NCBI RefSeq assembly: GCF_006968745.1
Contig: NZ_CP030118.1
Span: forward strand, 62,001 to 126,000
Length of the DNA stretch: 64,000 bases
Origin: Brasilonema sennae CENA114
GTDB taxonomy: Bacteria; Cyanobacteriota; Cyanobacteriia; Cyanobacteriales; Nostocaceae
Direction: 5' to 3'
Of this stretch, positions 34,699 through 44,172 are shown in pieces. Both the position numbers and the translations under genes were made by a program. The notes under the pieces are model-generated. The model had not been told where the DNA came from. It saw nothing but the letters and a program-made list of their open reading frames with translations, and ran no database searches. Within the stretch, counting starts at the first letter, position 1; each line of letters starts with the position of its first letter.

Positions 34699-37053
34699 AT
34701 GGGCAAGCTAGTGGTTCTGAAATTTGCAGATGGTAGCTTTGAGCAGGGGTTTGCCGTAACGCTACAAATCGGTGAAGAAGGTGAGCGTCCCTCAACTGAA
34801 ATCACGGGTAAGTTACCTGCAGCAGGAGAAATGCCACTGTACTATAGCCACTGGCAGTCTAGCTATCTCAGATTGGGGAATAGTTATCGTTTGTCTGCTG
34901 ATAAAATGCAGGTGACAAATGTGTCCATCACCCAAGACTGTGACAATATTGCTCATATTTTGCGATCGCGCTTCAACACGTGGCTACGAACAGAAGAATT
35001 TCGTCCCATCCGCGAGAAATGGCTAGAAAAATTATTGCCTACGGATGAAGTACGGGTGATTTTACAAACCGAACATACTCAGTTACAACTTTTACCTTGG
35101 CATTTGTGGGATTTACTAGAACGATATCCAAAAGCTGAATTTGCCCTAGCGTCGCCTACATACGAAAAGATATCTTCCCAAAAAACATTTAATAACAAAG
35201 TTCGTATTTTAGCCATTGTTGGCAATAGTCAGGGGATTGACACAGAAGTTGACCGTGCTTTGCTGCAACAGCTAACAGATGCAGATGTTACGTTTTTGGT
35301 GGAACCTGAACGCAAAGAATTGACTGACTTTCTGTGGGGTAACAGCTGGGATATTCTTTTCTTTGCTGGACACAGTTCGAGTCATGGCAAAGATGGATCT
35401 GGGCGAATCTACCTGAATAAAACCGATAGTCTGACCATCAGCGAATTACGCTATGCTCTGAGAAAAACTGTGGAACGTGGACTGCAACTGGCAATCTTCA
35501 ACTCCTGCGATGGGCTGGGACTGGCGCGAGAACTGGCTGATTTGCAAATTCCGCAGATTATTGTTATGCGCGAACCCGTTCCAGACTTAGTTGCACAGGA
35601 ATTTTTGAAGTATTTTCTACAAGGGTTTGCTGGGGGTGAGTGCTTTTATCAAGCAGTGCGGGAAGCACGGGAACGGTTGCAAGGTCTTGAGGACAAGTTT
35701 CCCTGCGCGACTTGGTTACCAGTCATTTGTCAAAATCTCGCACAAATTCCTCCTACTTGGCTCAAGATTACGGGTAAGGTTGAGGTGGAAGTGCCCAGAC
35801 CATTAGAGCGATCGCCTGTTTGCCCAACGCTTCCACCCAGATTTGCAGTAGCATTGTTGTCCTCAGTGGTGATCACTGCCCTAGTTTGTGGACTAAAGTT
35901 TTTGGGGTTACTGCAAATGAGTGAACTCCAAGCTTTTGACCAGATGATGCGTCTACGTTCCCTCATCTTCCACGAGGAAAGCGATCCACGCCTGCTGGTG
36001 GTAGCAATTGATGATGCAGATATTGATGCTCAACGGCAAAGGGGCGAGGATGTAAATGGAAAATCCCTTTCAGATATCTCTCTCAATAAACTTTTGGATA
36101 AACTTCAGAAGTACGAACCCCGCGCTATTGGCTTGGATATCTATCGAGATTTTAAAGCGCAAGACCCAAATTTAATTCCTCGTCTCAAACAAACTGAAAA
36201 TTTGATTGGGGTTTGTAAGCACAGTGATGCTGCAATACCTGTTAAGAGTATTACGCCGCCACCGGAAATCCCAAAAGAACGCCTGGGATTTAGCGACTTT
36301 ATTCATGATCCTGATGGCGTGGTACGGCGACATCTGTTGTTTATGGGACAGGAGGCTGTCTCTGGGTGTCCTGCTGATTATGCATTCAGTGCACAGCTAG
36401 CATTTCGTTATTTGCTTGCCGATAAGGGAATTCAACCAAAGTTTACCACACAAGGAGATTTACAGCTTGGCAATACTGTTTTTCCTGGTTTGAACTCTCA
36501 CAGTGGCGGATATCAAGGCATTGATGCCAATGGTGGTCAAATTTTGTTGAATTATCGTTCCTCACAGAACATTGCTGAACAAGTAACGCTGACACAAGTT
36601 TTATCAAATCAGGTTAATCCAGATGCGATCAAAAACCGAATTGTCCTGATTGGTGTTGTATCTAAAGGAGAGCGTAGTGACTATTGGGGCACACCATATG
36701 AAAATCAGTTTGATCAGCGAATGTCAGGATTGCTTGTACAAGCACAAATGGTCAGCCAACTCCTCAGCGCTGTCCTCGATAAACGTCCTTTGTTGCAAGT
36801 TTGGTCATTGTGGGGTGAGGTGATCTGGATTTGCAGTGCTTCTGTGGTAGGAGCAGTTCTTCCTTGGCGGGTGCGTTTACTCCCCAGATTGACACTTTTT
36901 GTCTTTGTCTGTTGTGGAGTTCTCTACGTTTTGTGCTTTGGTCTACTTATCCAAGGATATTGGGTGCCGTTTGTACCTTCAGCCTTGGCACTTGTCGGAA
37001 CAATGAGTATCGTTTTATTTCAAAATTCGAGATTATTCATAGTTAACAGTTAA
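34699..37053 (+). CDS. CHAT-CHASE2 membrane protein
   Basis: The 784-residue protein joins an N-terminal CHAT peptidase-like domain to a CHASE2 sensor. In the CHAT part, His225 lies in ILFFAGHSSS and Cys270 in IFNSCDGLGLA, so the Cys-His dyad is present. A membrane segment at about residues 375-395 is followed by the CHASE2 domain (MRLRSLIFHEESDPRLLVVAIDDADI, the ALGLDIYRDF-like AIGLDIYRD, GFSDFIHDPDGVVRRHLL, and NRIVLIGVVSKGERSDYWGTPY), then three C-terminal membrane segments. CHASE2 faces outside the membrane and usually feeds kinases or cyclases; here the only output module is CHAT, suggesting sensing coupled to proteolysis. That coupling is inference. Confidence 0.88.
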   Translation: MGKLVVLKFADGSFEQGFAVTLQIGEEGERPSTEITGKLPAAGEMPLYYSHWQSSYLRLGNSYRLSADKMQVTNVSITQDCDNIAHILRSRFNTWLRTEEFRPIREKWLEKLLPTDEVRVILQTEHTQLQLLPWHLWDLLERYPKAEFALASPTYEKISSQKTFNNKVRILAIVGNSQGIDTEVDRALLQQLTDADVTFLVEPERKELTDFLWGNSWDILFFAGHSSSHGKDGSGRIYLNKTDSLTISELRYALRKTVERGLQLAIFNSCDGLGLARELADLQIPQIIVMREPVPDLVAQEFLKYFLQGFAGGECFYQAVREARERLQGLEDKFPCATWLPVICQNLAQIPPTWLKITGKVEVEVPRPLERSPVCPTLPPRFAVALLSSVVITALVCGLKFLGLLQMSELQAFDQMMRLRSLIFHEESDPRLLVVAIDDADIDAQRQRGEDVNGKSLSDISLNKLLDKLQKYEPRAIGLDIYRDFKAQDPNLIPRLKQTENLIGVCKHSDAAIPVKSITPPPEIPKERLGFSDFIHDPDGVVRRHLLFMGQEAVSGCPADYAFSAQLAFRYLLADKGIQPKFTTQGDLQLGNTVFPGLNSHSGGYQGIDANGGQILLNYRSSQNIAEQVTLTQVLSNQVNPDAIKNRIVLIGVVSKGERSDYWGTPYENQFDQRMSGLLVQAQMVSQLLSAVLDKRPLLQVWSLWGEVIWICSASVVGAVLPWRVRLLPRLTLFVFVCCGVLYVLCFGLLIQGYWVPFVPSALALVGTMSIVLFQNSRLFIVNS

Positions 37054-37076
37054 CACTCAACAGTTAAGAGTGATTT

Positions 37077-37901
37077 ATGAAAATGATTTTACAACCGATG
37101 AAACTGTTGTTGGCAGTTGTGCTGGGGTACCTAAGTTTGCTCCCTAGCACAACATCGGCGATCGCTCAGTCTGCATCACAATCAAAACCCTTAACAACAA
37201 CCTCTTCTCGTAAGCAGCCTCTGCGCCTTGTGCTACCTCCACTTCCGCCAGGACAACCTCCTGGTGGTCGTCGGTATGGGGGAGCCAGTCGCGGTCAGTG
37301 TCCAGTTGCTAAACCTGGACTCACGGCTTTAGTTCCTTTGATTGAGCAACCAACTTCGGTGATGAATGTTTGGGGACAAACCACAGCAGAACGCCCAACT
37401 TTCTGGTTCTACACACCTTATGCCAAAGGTTCTGCCTACCCCGCTGATTTTGTGTTGCTTGATGCAGAATCAAATCTAGTCTACCGACAGGATATTACTT
37501 TACCAACTGAACCTGGAGTCATGAGCGTTTCTTTACCTACTAGTGTTTCTCCACTGACTACAGACAAACAGTACCGCTGGTTCTTAAATGTGTACTGCGA
37601 TAGCCCTTTGGGCGGCTCCCTTACGGAGCATCGCCAAAAGCAACAAAGCCCAATTTATGTTGAAGGAGTCATACAACGAGTTAACTTAAAGGCGGCGATC
37701 GTCCAACAAATCAACCAGGCACAGCCAAGACAGCAAGTTGCTATCTATGCGAGCAATGGAATATGGTATGAAGCATTAACAACTGTGGCACAATTGCGTC
37801 AAAAAAATCCCCAAGATGTGACTCTTGAGCAAGAGTGGCAGGATTTGCTTTCTAGTATCGGCTTAAGTGATTTTGCTAGCAAACCGCTGATTTCCAACTA
37901 A
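37077..37901 (+). CDS. DUF928 exported protein with an in-frame repeat insertion
   Basis: The 274-residue protein has a signal peptide (MKLLLAVVLGYLSLLPSTTSAIA from about residue 7), a proline-rich start with PPGQPPGGRRYGGASRG, then the DUF928 core: LTALVPLIEQPTSVMNVWGQTTAERPTFWFY, VYRQDITLPTEPGVMSVSLP, and LSSIGLSDFAS at the end. The segment encoding CDSPLGGSLTEHRQKQ (37597-37634 and flanks) is a dispersed repeat in frame, between YRWFLNVY and the QSPIYVEGVIQRV strand. The gene starts 23 nt after the CHAT-CHASE2 gene and is surely co-transcribed. Confidence 0.88.
   Translation: MKMILQPMKLLLAVVLGYLSLLPSTTSAIAQSASQSKPLTTTSSRKQPLRLVLPPLPPGQPPGGRRYGGASRGQCPVAKPGLTALVPLIEQPTSVMNVWGQTTAERPTFWFYTPYAKGSAYPADFVLLDAESNLVYRQDITLPTEPGVMSVSLPTSVSPLTTDKQYRWFLNVYCDSPLGGSLTEHRQKQQSPIYVEGVIQRVNLKAAIVQQINQAQPRQQVAIYASNGIWYEALTTVAQLRQKNPQDVTLEQEWQDLLSSIGLSDFASKPLISN
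37597..37634 (+). repeat. 38-nt palindromic dispersed repeat inside the DUF928 coding frame
   Basis: The element has GCGAT/ATCGC ends and inner arms GCCCTTTGGGC and CTCCCTTACGGAG. Similar segments occur in intergenic DNA and in the signal-peptide region of the TpsB gene (about 22975-23062). It adds about 13 residues without breaking the frame. Confidence 0.65.
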
Positions 37902-38642
37902 TTTTAGTAGGACTTACGCAGGCGCTACTAAAAACAGTAGGTTGCGATCTGCGCTTTGCGCAGCAGCGTTTGCGCAGCGCCAAAGTCTGCCGGGGGGATA
38001 CTCCCCCCGGCGAGCTTTGCCCCTTAGGGGCTAGCTATCGCTTCGGAGGAGGTCGCCCTGGAGGTCGCTGCGGACTATGGTTAGGTTAAACTTACAGCGT
38101 CAGCACCAGACGCGAAACACGACAACACCGTGGCGATAGGCATGATTGCGTCTGCCCTTTGGGCAATCCCAACAGTACCCATACCTGAAGTCAAGGCTTG
38201 GGCTTTGAAATCGTCATTATTCGCTACTTGGTCCAGTCCACTAGTAATAAAGTCACAGCAAATATGGAAAATAGTAATGGTACCCAAGGTTACGTGTCGG
38301 GTTAAAATTCACATTGATTTGTTAGAAACAGTTGTGTGTATCTACCAGCTTTCGCTGTTAGCAAGGATTGAAAGTATCCCTGCTAGCAACGGAAGCTTTT
38401 TGTTCTTGCAGTGTCAATCACGGTTAAGTTTTTGAGTAGGTTAAGTCCATCCGTGATCAAGTCACACCAAGCTAAGAAAGCTAGAAAAAGTTTGAACGCT
38501 CAAAAAACCAGATACCATACAAATTGCGTTGAGAGCTTGTGGAAGTTCATCTATCATGAGGTAGAGTTCCAATCCTACCTAAAAGGAAACTACTGCAAAA
38601 GCAAGCGTCAAACGTATAGTAGGTGTAACTGTAATTGTCAAC
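37902..38642. other. Intergenic region with GC-rich repeats and a terminator-like hairpin
   Basis: The first part (about 37915-38090) is repeat DNA (TTGCGCAGCGC, GGGGGGATACTCCCCCC). A 21-bp imperfect hairpin at 38348-38396, with several G-U pairs, is followed by five T (38397-38401) and looks like a factor-independent terminator, although no gene is recognised just upstream of it. A non-coding RNA ending there is possible. Open frames in this stretch have no domain. Confidence 0.45.
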
Positions 38643-39788
38643 ATGAAATTCCAAGTGTTCCTAGCCTCTTTATTTTCCAACGTCAAAGGACGCCATTGGT
38701 GGCTTGGTATCCTGATATGGATAGCTATGGTTGCCCCATCTCAAGCATCGTCAGTCATCCTGCGTGTGGCAATTCAAAGGGACGTCAATCAGGTGAAAGT
38801 TGGTAGTTCTACCACTGCGGTGATCAAGGATAGTAGTGGTCGTACTCTAGGAGAGTTACCAGCAATGAGTCCTTACTCTGTTCAAGCGGTTCCTGGTGGA
38901 ATTGCTTTGGATAAGTGGCGCTCTAATCTGTTTTGGGTTGAGCCAACAGGTAAGGGATTCGTCTATATTGGTGATCGCTGGTATCGCGGCAGAACTCTTG
39001 TTGTTCCTTCACAAAAAGGTTTATCTGTTGTTAACTGGGTTGCTTTGGACGAATATCTCTACAGCGTTATCGGTGGCGAAATGGACCCCCGGTGGCCCAG
39101 TGAAGCTTTGAAAGCTCAGGCGATCGCCGCCCGTACATATGCTCTTTACGAGCGTGAGAAACAGCGCAATAATCCCCTTTATGATTTGGGTGCTTCACCA
39201 GATCGTTGGCAAATTTACAAAGGCGTCAGCAGTGAATCTCCTACTACCTACGCTGCAGTTGATGCTACAGCTGGCGAAGTACTGACTTACAAAAATAGAG
39301 TTATTCTCTCTGTCTTTCACGCATGTTCTGGCGGACATACTGAAAACTCGGAAGATGTTTGGGGAAGTGCTCAACCATACCTGCGTGCTGTTCCAGATTT
39401 TGACCAAAATATCAGAGAATGTAACTGGAGCAGAACTTTTTCCCCGGCAGAAATTAGCACCGCAGTTCCAGAAGTTGGAAATGTCAAGCAAATTATTTCT
39501 GGAAGTACATCGCCTTTCGGAAGCGTGAAAGCTTTGAAAATAGTTGGTGACAAGGGTGAGAAAGTGCTAACAGGTGAGGATGTGCGTACAGTTCTTAAGC
39601 TAAAAAGCACCCGCTTTACCGTCAGCAATGCGAATGGAAGCTTTACATTAACAGGGCTTGGCTATGGTCATGCTTTAGGCATGAGTCAGTGGGGGGCTTA
39701 TAATCTAGCATCGCGTGGATACAACCACCTGCAAATTTTGAATTATTATTACAAAGGTGTTGCTTTAGCACCTATTCGGGTTAAGTAG
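38643..39788 (+). CDS. SpoIID/LytB-domain protein
   Basis: The 381-residue exported protein has an N-terminal membrane or signal segment (WWLGILIWIAMVAPSQA). The SpoIID core follows: NWVALDEYLYSVIGGEMDPRWPSEALKAQAIAARTYALY, SPDRWQIYKGVSSESPTTYAAVDATAGEVLTY, FHACSGGHTENSEDVWG, and the C-terminal GLGYGHALGMSQWGAYNLASRGYNHLQILNYYYKGV. In sporulating bacteria SpoIID is a peptidoglycan lytic transglycosylase, and the conserved Glu of GGEMD is the likely catalytic acid. Non-sporulating cyanobacteria keep it, probably for wall remodelling. Confidence 0.9.
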   Translation: MKFQVFLASLFSNVKGRHWWLGILIWIAMVAPSQASSVILRVAIQRDVNQVKVGSSTTAVIKDSSGRTLGELPAMSPYSVQAVPGGIALDKWRSNLFWVEPTGKGFVYIGDRWYRGRTLVVPSQKGLSVVNWVALDEYLYSVIGGEMDPRWPSEALKAQAIAARTYALYEREKQRNNPLYDLGASPDRWQIYKGVSSESPTTYAAVDATAGEVLTYKNRVILSVFHACSGGHTENSEDVWGSAQPYLRAVPDFDQNIRECNWSRTFSPAEISTAVPEVGNVKQIISGSTSPFGSVKALKIVGDKGEKVLTGEDVRTVLKLKSTRFTVSNANGSFTLTGLGYGHALGMSQWGAYNLASRGYNHLQILNYYYKGVALAPIRVK

Positions 39789-39902
39789 ATGAGGAGGAGG
39801 ATGAAGGGGTATTTTCTCCCCTACTCCCCTTCGGGTTCGCAGTCGCCTGCGGAGGGAAACCCTCCCGCAGCGCTGTCTCACCTGCTCCCGACTCCCGACT
39901 CC

Positions 39903-41192
39903 CTACTCCTCACTTTCTTGCTGCAAGCGTTTTTGCCATTCAGCGTCAGTTTTTTGAGAACGTTCAACCTCCTGTTCTAATAAGTCAGTTTCAGTAGAGT
40001 AGACCAAATCTTCATCACCAAGGACTTTTTCTGCTGCAAACTGCTGAGCATAAGCTATTTTATGCTGCAACGCAGAGTCTGGATCTGTTAGTTGTCTGGC
40101 GCGGGACAGGCGATCGCCGTTACGTTCAGCAATTTTACTATTGCGCCACTGAATCCAAAAATACCGTATTAACGGAACAACCAAAAAACCTGTTCCGTAA
40201 GCCAATAATAACCAATAAATTCCATGCGCAAAAGCAACGAGCCCACCTATTTGAGCAGCTACTGCACCATCTCTCAACAAACTTCCTAGCACTAATGCGC
40301 CAACAAAATTTGCAACACCCAATCCTGCACTCAGCATAATTTGTCCGGAACTTGCTGCACTAAAGCGCCAAGGAAATTCTTCCAAATAAGCTGACATAGA
40401 CCGACGACGCTTTTTTTTGGCTGCACTCACCTGCAACTCTGGAAAGTCATAAACAATCTCTCCTTCGGGACTAACTTTGGGTTGTCCATTGAAGCGAGTG
40501 AGAACAGGTAGCATATAGTCTTCGTACTCTTTTGCAGAACCCTCTCCTATATCATCAAGATACGGTGCAATTTGTTCTGCAGCGATCGCACCTCGGTTAT
40601 GACGAATCACCGTAGCAATTTCTTTCCACCGGCGTTCTTCTAATTTAGTATTGGGGTTACCATCGCCAAACAAAAACGAAAATACGGCTTCAAAGAAATT
40701 GAGATTGCTTTTCTCGCGGCGTCTTTCCCTCTGACGAGCGTCGTAATCTGGACTGAGATACCAAAAGAAATCTGGGAAGTAGAAGAAGCCACCACTAAAA
40801 TCGCCTCCTCTATTGTCGCTATCACGGTCTGAGTTAAGCGCCAACATAATTAAAATGATGCTAATAGTTATTAAAACGATGGAAACAATTAAGAAAATTC
40901 CAAAGGATATCCGAATTAGGTAAAATAGAATACCCCAAGCTTTTTTCCACCATTCCTGCAATTGTAATTGCAAATACTTATTCCGTAATATTGACCGGAA
41001 GTCTTTTGGAAATAAATAAATAATGTCACCCGTATCACTCACTTGCATATGTCCGCCAGCATCAGACGCAAGAGCTAATAACCCTTGACTTGCCTGAGCG
41101 ACATTTAGTCCAGCCTGAGTTGCCACATCTCCAACAGTGACGCGGTAACCCAATTGTTCCACAGCTTGCATGATGGTGGGATTTGGAGCCAT
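39903..41192 (-). CDS. Conserved cyanobacterial/plastid-type membrane protein, function unknown
   Basis: I recognise no functional domain. The 429-residue protein has an N-terminal winged-helix-like part (ATQAGLNVAQASQGLLALASDAGGHMQVSDTGDIIYLFP), one long hydrophobic segment (about residues 85-117), a loop rich in Asp, Arg and aromatic residues, a second copy of the helix-strand pattern (IAPYLDD ... VSPEGEIVYDFPELQ), two further membrane segments (LGVANFVGALVLGSLL and AYGTGFLVVPLIRYFW) and a charged C-terminal helix. The two winged-helix-like units, each ending GDIIYLFP or GEIVYDFP, suggest an internal duplication. Similar proteins seem widespread in cyanobacteria. Confidence 0.75.
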   Translation of the reverse strand: MAPNPTIMQAVEQLGYRVTVGDVATQAGLNVAQASQGLLALASDAGGHMQVSDTGDIIYLFPKDFRSILRNKYLQLQLQEWWKKAWGILFYLIRISFGIFLIVSIVLITISIILIMLALNSDRDSDNRGGDFSGGFFYFPDFFWYLSPDYDARQRERRREKSNLNFFEAVFSFLFGDGNPNTKLEERRWKEIATVIRHNRGAIAAEQIAPYLDDIGEGSAKEYEDYMLPVLTRFNGQPKVSPEGEIVYDFPELQVSAAKKKRRRSMSAYLEEFPWRFSAASSGQIMLSAGLGVANFVGALVLGSLLRDGAVAAQIGGLVAFAHGIYWLLLAYGTGFLVVPLIRYFWIQWRNSKIAERNGDRLSRARQLTDPDSALQHKIAYAQQFAAEKVLGDEDLVYSTETDLLEQEVERSQKTDAEWQKRLQQESEE

Positions 41193-41449
41193 TGCTCTTC
41201 CCTCATAGCGAAAAAACTCTTCTTCCAGTATAAAGTTTCATTTTTCAGAACTTGGAAAGATCGTACCAGAGACGATAAAGAAAAACCTTTATATCGCTCT
41301 CTTAATTTTTCTTACTTGAGGAAAATTATCCCGATCCTGTTCAAGAAACAACTATTGTTGCACACTGGATCATTTAATGGTCTTAAAGCTTGATTTCGCG
41401 TTAAGATTATTACCCTGGCTTGGTTTACTTGCAAATTTTCTGCCTAATT

Positions 41450-41929
41450 ATGGTTAAGTACACTCTTGCTCAAAGTCCAGAAATTATCTTCGAAGTTCCT
41501 GGTAAAGATTCAGCCAAAGCCCGCGACAAAGCGATGGATCAGTTAATGAAACGGATGGATGAAGGGGAATTACCTACGGAACTCGAAGATGGATTTGGTC
41601 CTAAACAACTCATTGAAGTCAAAGAAACACCAACAGATACTGCTGGCGATGAAGACGCTATTACACAGGCTGTCCAAGTTTTGAGCAACTTAGCTACGCT
41701 CAAGTTGAAAGTGCAGGAATCACGCACTGAAGCTATGGAAGTTCGTAAGGCAGTTGACGTTTTATTTTCAGATAATACTGTGACTGAGGAGGAAATTACT
41801 CGCCTAAAAGAAGGTTTTAAAATTCTCAAAAATTATGCTCAAGCTAATCTGCGTTATCAAGAAGCAAGAGCAAAAGCAGAACAAGCTCGACAAATTCTGG
41901 ATGAGGCTTTGAAATCTCCCGAGAAATAG
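41450..41929 (+). CDS. Small conserved coiled-coil protein, unknown function
   Basis: ATG at 41450 (MVKYTLAQSPEIIFEVPGKDSAKARDKAMDQLMKRMDEGELP) gives 159 aa; an upstream TTG is less likely. The N-terminal half is small and mixed alpha/beta; the second half is helical and rich in Ala, Glu and Lys (YQEARAKAEQARQILDEAL). I do not recognise a named family. It is transcribed divergently from the membrane-protein gene at 41192. Confidence 0.7.
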   Translation: MVKYTLAQSPEIIFEVPGKDSAKARDKAMDQLMKRMDEGELPTELEDGFGPKQLIEVKETPTDTAGDEDAITQAVQVLSNLATLKLKVQESRTEAMEVRKAVDVLFSDNTVTEEEITRLKEGFKILKNYAQANLRYQEARAKAEQARQILDEALKSPEK

Positions 41930-42006
41930 TTGAGTCTTGACTGAAGTTGATGAAAACATAGCCGTTATTCCTCAGAATCACGGCTGACTTCGGTTAAGTA
42001 TATGTT

Positions 42007-43053
42007 TTACTTAGTGACAAAATTTGACTTGCTACTGAACTCGGGGCTAACTGTTTTTTGTCTGCGTTTGAGCATTGCTGCTGCACCCAAAGCACTAAGC
42101 CCCAACAAACCGAAGACTGTTGAAGATTCAGGGACAGATTTAGCCCTAATAGCCGCTAGCACTGTTTCTGCTACGAGCTTATGAGCATTTGTAGTGGGAT
42201 GAACTTCATCAAAAAACAAATAATCATTTGGGTTATTACAGGTTTTCAATAATTGGTTGTTGCTTATGTCATAGACTACGCAAGAAGTGTTAACATCTTT
42301 GAACCCAAATTCCCCTGGATTGGCGATTACCCTATTAAACAGAGAATTAATATCAACAGGGATAAGATTGACACTAGGATTGTTGTTATTCAATTGACCC
42401 AAAGCTGATGCCAATGCTGCATTGTGAGCATTTGTTAAAGTTGTTAAATTGCTAGTATTTCCAGTTCTGAGTGCAATTGGAGTTTTGCCTAAATCTGGCA
42501 AATTGAAGACCAAAATATTTTTGGCACCAGCTTGGGCAAGTGCTCCTACTGCATTTGATAAATTACTAACTGTTTGATTAGGATTAGGATTCTGACCAAA
42601 CAAGTAATCATTTCCACCTCCCCATACAGCATAGAGTGCATTTGGATCTACCTTCTGGTTATTTGCTAAAAAGGTGTCAACTTGCTTGAGGACTCCTGGA
42701 GCGCCTGGAACGAAAGCATTGTCTTGACCAGAGAGAGAACCTCCGAAGGCAAAGTTAATACCTTGAGTTGGAGTTTTAGTACTTAGATTAGTAAATAATG
42801 TAGGAGTTAATCCTATACCTTGTCCAAGATAGTCCACCCAAATCTTATTATTGGAAAACCGTCCTTGAAAGTAAGGTGGATCTGGGGGAATGGGGCCTGT
42901 AGGTGAGTTTTGCCCAGAAACAGTGAACACATTACCAGTATCTGACAGGCTGTCACCAAATACGTTAAATTGACTAAAACCTGCAGCCGAAGCTTTTAGC
43001 GGTAAACTCAAAGATAAAAAGACAAATCCAGCAGTTACGAGTTCTTTTTTCAT
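42007..43053 (-). CDS. SGNH/GDSL hydrolase with PEP-CTERM anchor
   Basis: ATG at 43053 starts a signal peptide (MKKELVTAGFVFLSLSLPL, cut near ASAAG). GDSL blocks are visible: block I FNVFGDSLSDTGN with the nucleophile Ser, block III WGGGNDYLFG, and block V FFDEVHPTTNAH with Asp and His. The C terminus has the sorting signal: SVPESSTVFGLLGLSALGAAAM followed by KRRQK, a Pro-Glu motif, hydrophobic segment and basic tail as in PEP-CTERM proteins, here with SVPESS in place of VPEPSS. An exported esterase or lipase is likely; substrate is unknown. Confidence 0.9.
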   Translation of the reverse strand: MKKELVTAGFVFLSLSLPLKASAAGFSQFNVFGDSLSDTGNVFTVSGQNSPTGPIPPDPPYFQGRFSNNKIWVDYLGQGIGLTPTLFTNLSTKTPTQGINFAFGGSLSGQDNAFVPGAPGVLKQVDTFLANNQKVDPNALYAVWGGGNDYLFGQNPNPNQTVSNLSNAVGALAQAGAKNILVFNLPDLGKTPIALRTGNTSNLTTLTNAHNAALASALGQLNNNNPSVNLIPVDINSLFNRVIANPGEFGFKDVNTSCVVYDISNNQLLKTCNNPNDYLFFDEVHPTTNAHKLVAETVLAAIRAKSVPESSTVFGLLGLSALGAAAMLKRRQKTVSPEFSSKSNFVTK

Positions 43054-44172
43054 GCCGACTCTACCCCTTATATTTTTCATAAACTATTAAGGTTTCTGAT
43101 ATTAATATACCCTTTGTTCAACTCTAGCTTTGTGTGTATTTATTGAAGAGTTTTTTTTTACTAGAGTTTATTTAAATGCTTTGGTGAGCAATGTACTAAA
43201 CTTGAATTATAAAGGCATCATAAGACAATTACTGTTATGTAACTTTACCTGTTCTTTATAATTATCAGAAAGTAAGTAAATAAAGTTTAACTTATCCCAT
43301 GGCTTGAAGCTGTAAGATTTCCAGTCATTAGTTTTTTAGTACATTTTTACACTAAAGGAAGCAGGAAAGCCCAATCGCAAGGCTGGCAAGTCCACACGAT
43401 AATCGAAGATTATCGTGTGGGAGGATGTAAGGTAGATTATCCTATCTTTTGTTATTGTCTTGTGTTAACAACATTCCAAATTTAATCCCAGCGATTGCCA
43501 ATCAAATTTCTCAGTTTTTCGACATAAGTATCACTCAGAGAACCCGTCATCTTATTTTTTAGTCTCCTGGTATGAAACACATACCTGCGAGGAATGCCTA
43601 AGTTGATGAAAATCATACCTAACTTAAAATCCAACCACATGATTATCGATATATTTTATCAATAAGTTTTAGATTCTGAAATATAAGAAAAGCCCATTGA
43701 GTAGCAGATTCCAGTATATATACTTAAATTAGACGTAAGCTTGCCGCTTAAACCCTTATACATATGGTATTTCAGGAATTAATCTATAAACTCACCAGCA
43801 GTTTGTTCTAAAGATTTTTTACCAAAATCAGAAAACTCTAACATATTTACTGGAAAAAAATGCTAAGATACTTGCAACATAAAATCAATAAGCTAGCATA
43901 CGAACAATTAATACCCCAAATCATTAAGTCGCACCAAAGCCTAAGGTCGGTTAGTTTGTCTTCCTTAATATTTTCACTCTTCTCATTGGTGTAAAAAATA
44001 TCTTTTACGTAAGAGTTTTTCACTCTGGCCCCTATCGTTGAAAGTCATTAGCTGCGGGTTATGAAAAGGGTATAGGGGTGTAAAAAAGCAGGAGATTTAT
44101 TGGCTTTACACTCTTACACCCACTCCCCGAAGCGGGCTTGGTCATTGTTTGTAATATTTTTGAGGATGAATA
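43054..44172. other. Long AT-rich intergenic region
   Basis: About 1.1 kb with no convincing coding frame. It holds the IS200/IS605-type end remnant near 43355-43430, listed separately, and otherwise AT-rich DNA. A segment at about 44066-44138 contains GGGTGTAAAAAAGC and TTACACTCTTACACCC, an inverted pair close to the start of the next gene. Confidence 0.45.
43355..43430 (+). mobile_element. Solo right end of a TnpB-type IS200/IS605 element
   Basis: The segment contains AGGAAGCAGGAAAGCCCAAT and CGCAAGGCTGGCAAGTCC, a perfect 13-bp hairpin (43392-43404 with 43408-43420, loop GAA), and then GGGAGGATGTAA. This order matches the right end and guide-RNA scaffold of cyanobacterial TnpB elements. 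No tnpB or tnpA frame is left nearby, so it is a solo end or decayed copy. Confidence 0.5.

Noticed and set aside
38130..38435. Open frames on both strands before the SpoIID-like gene
   Set aside because: No domain, overlapping opposite frames, and a terminator hairpin inside the stretch.
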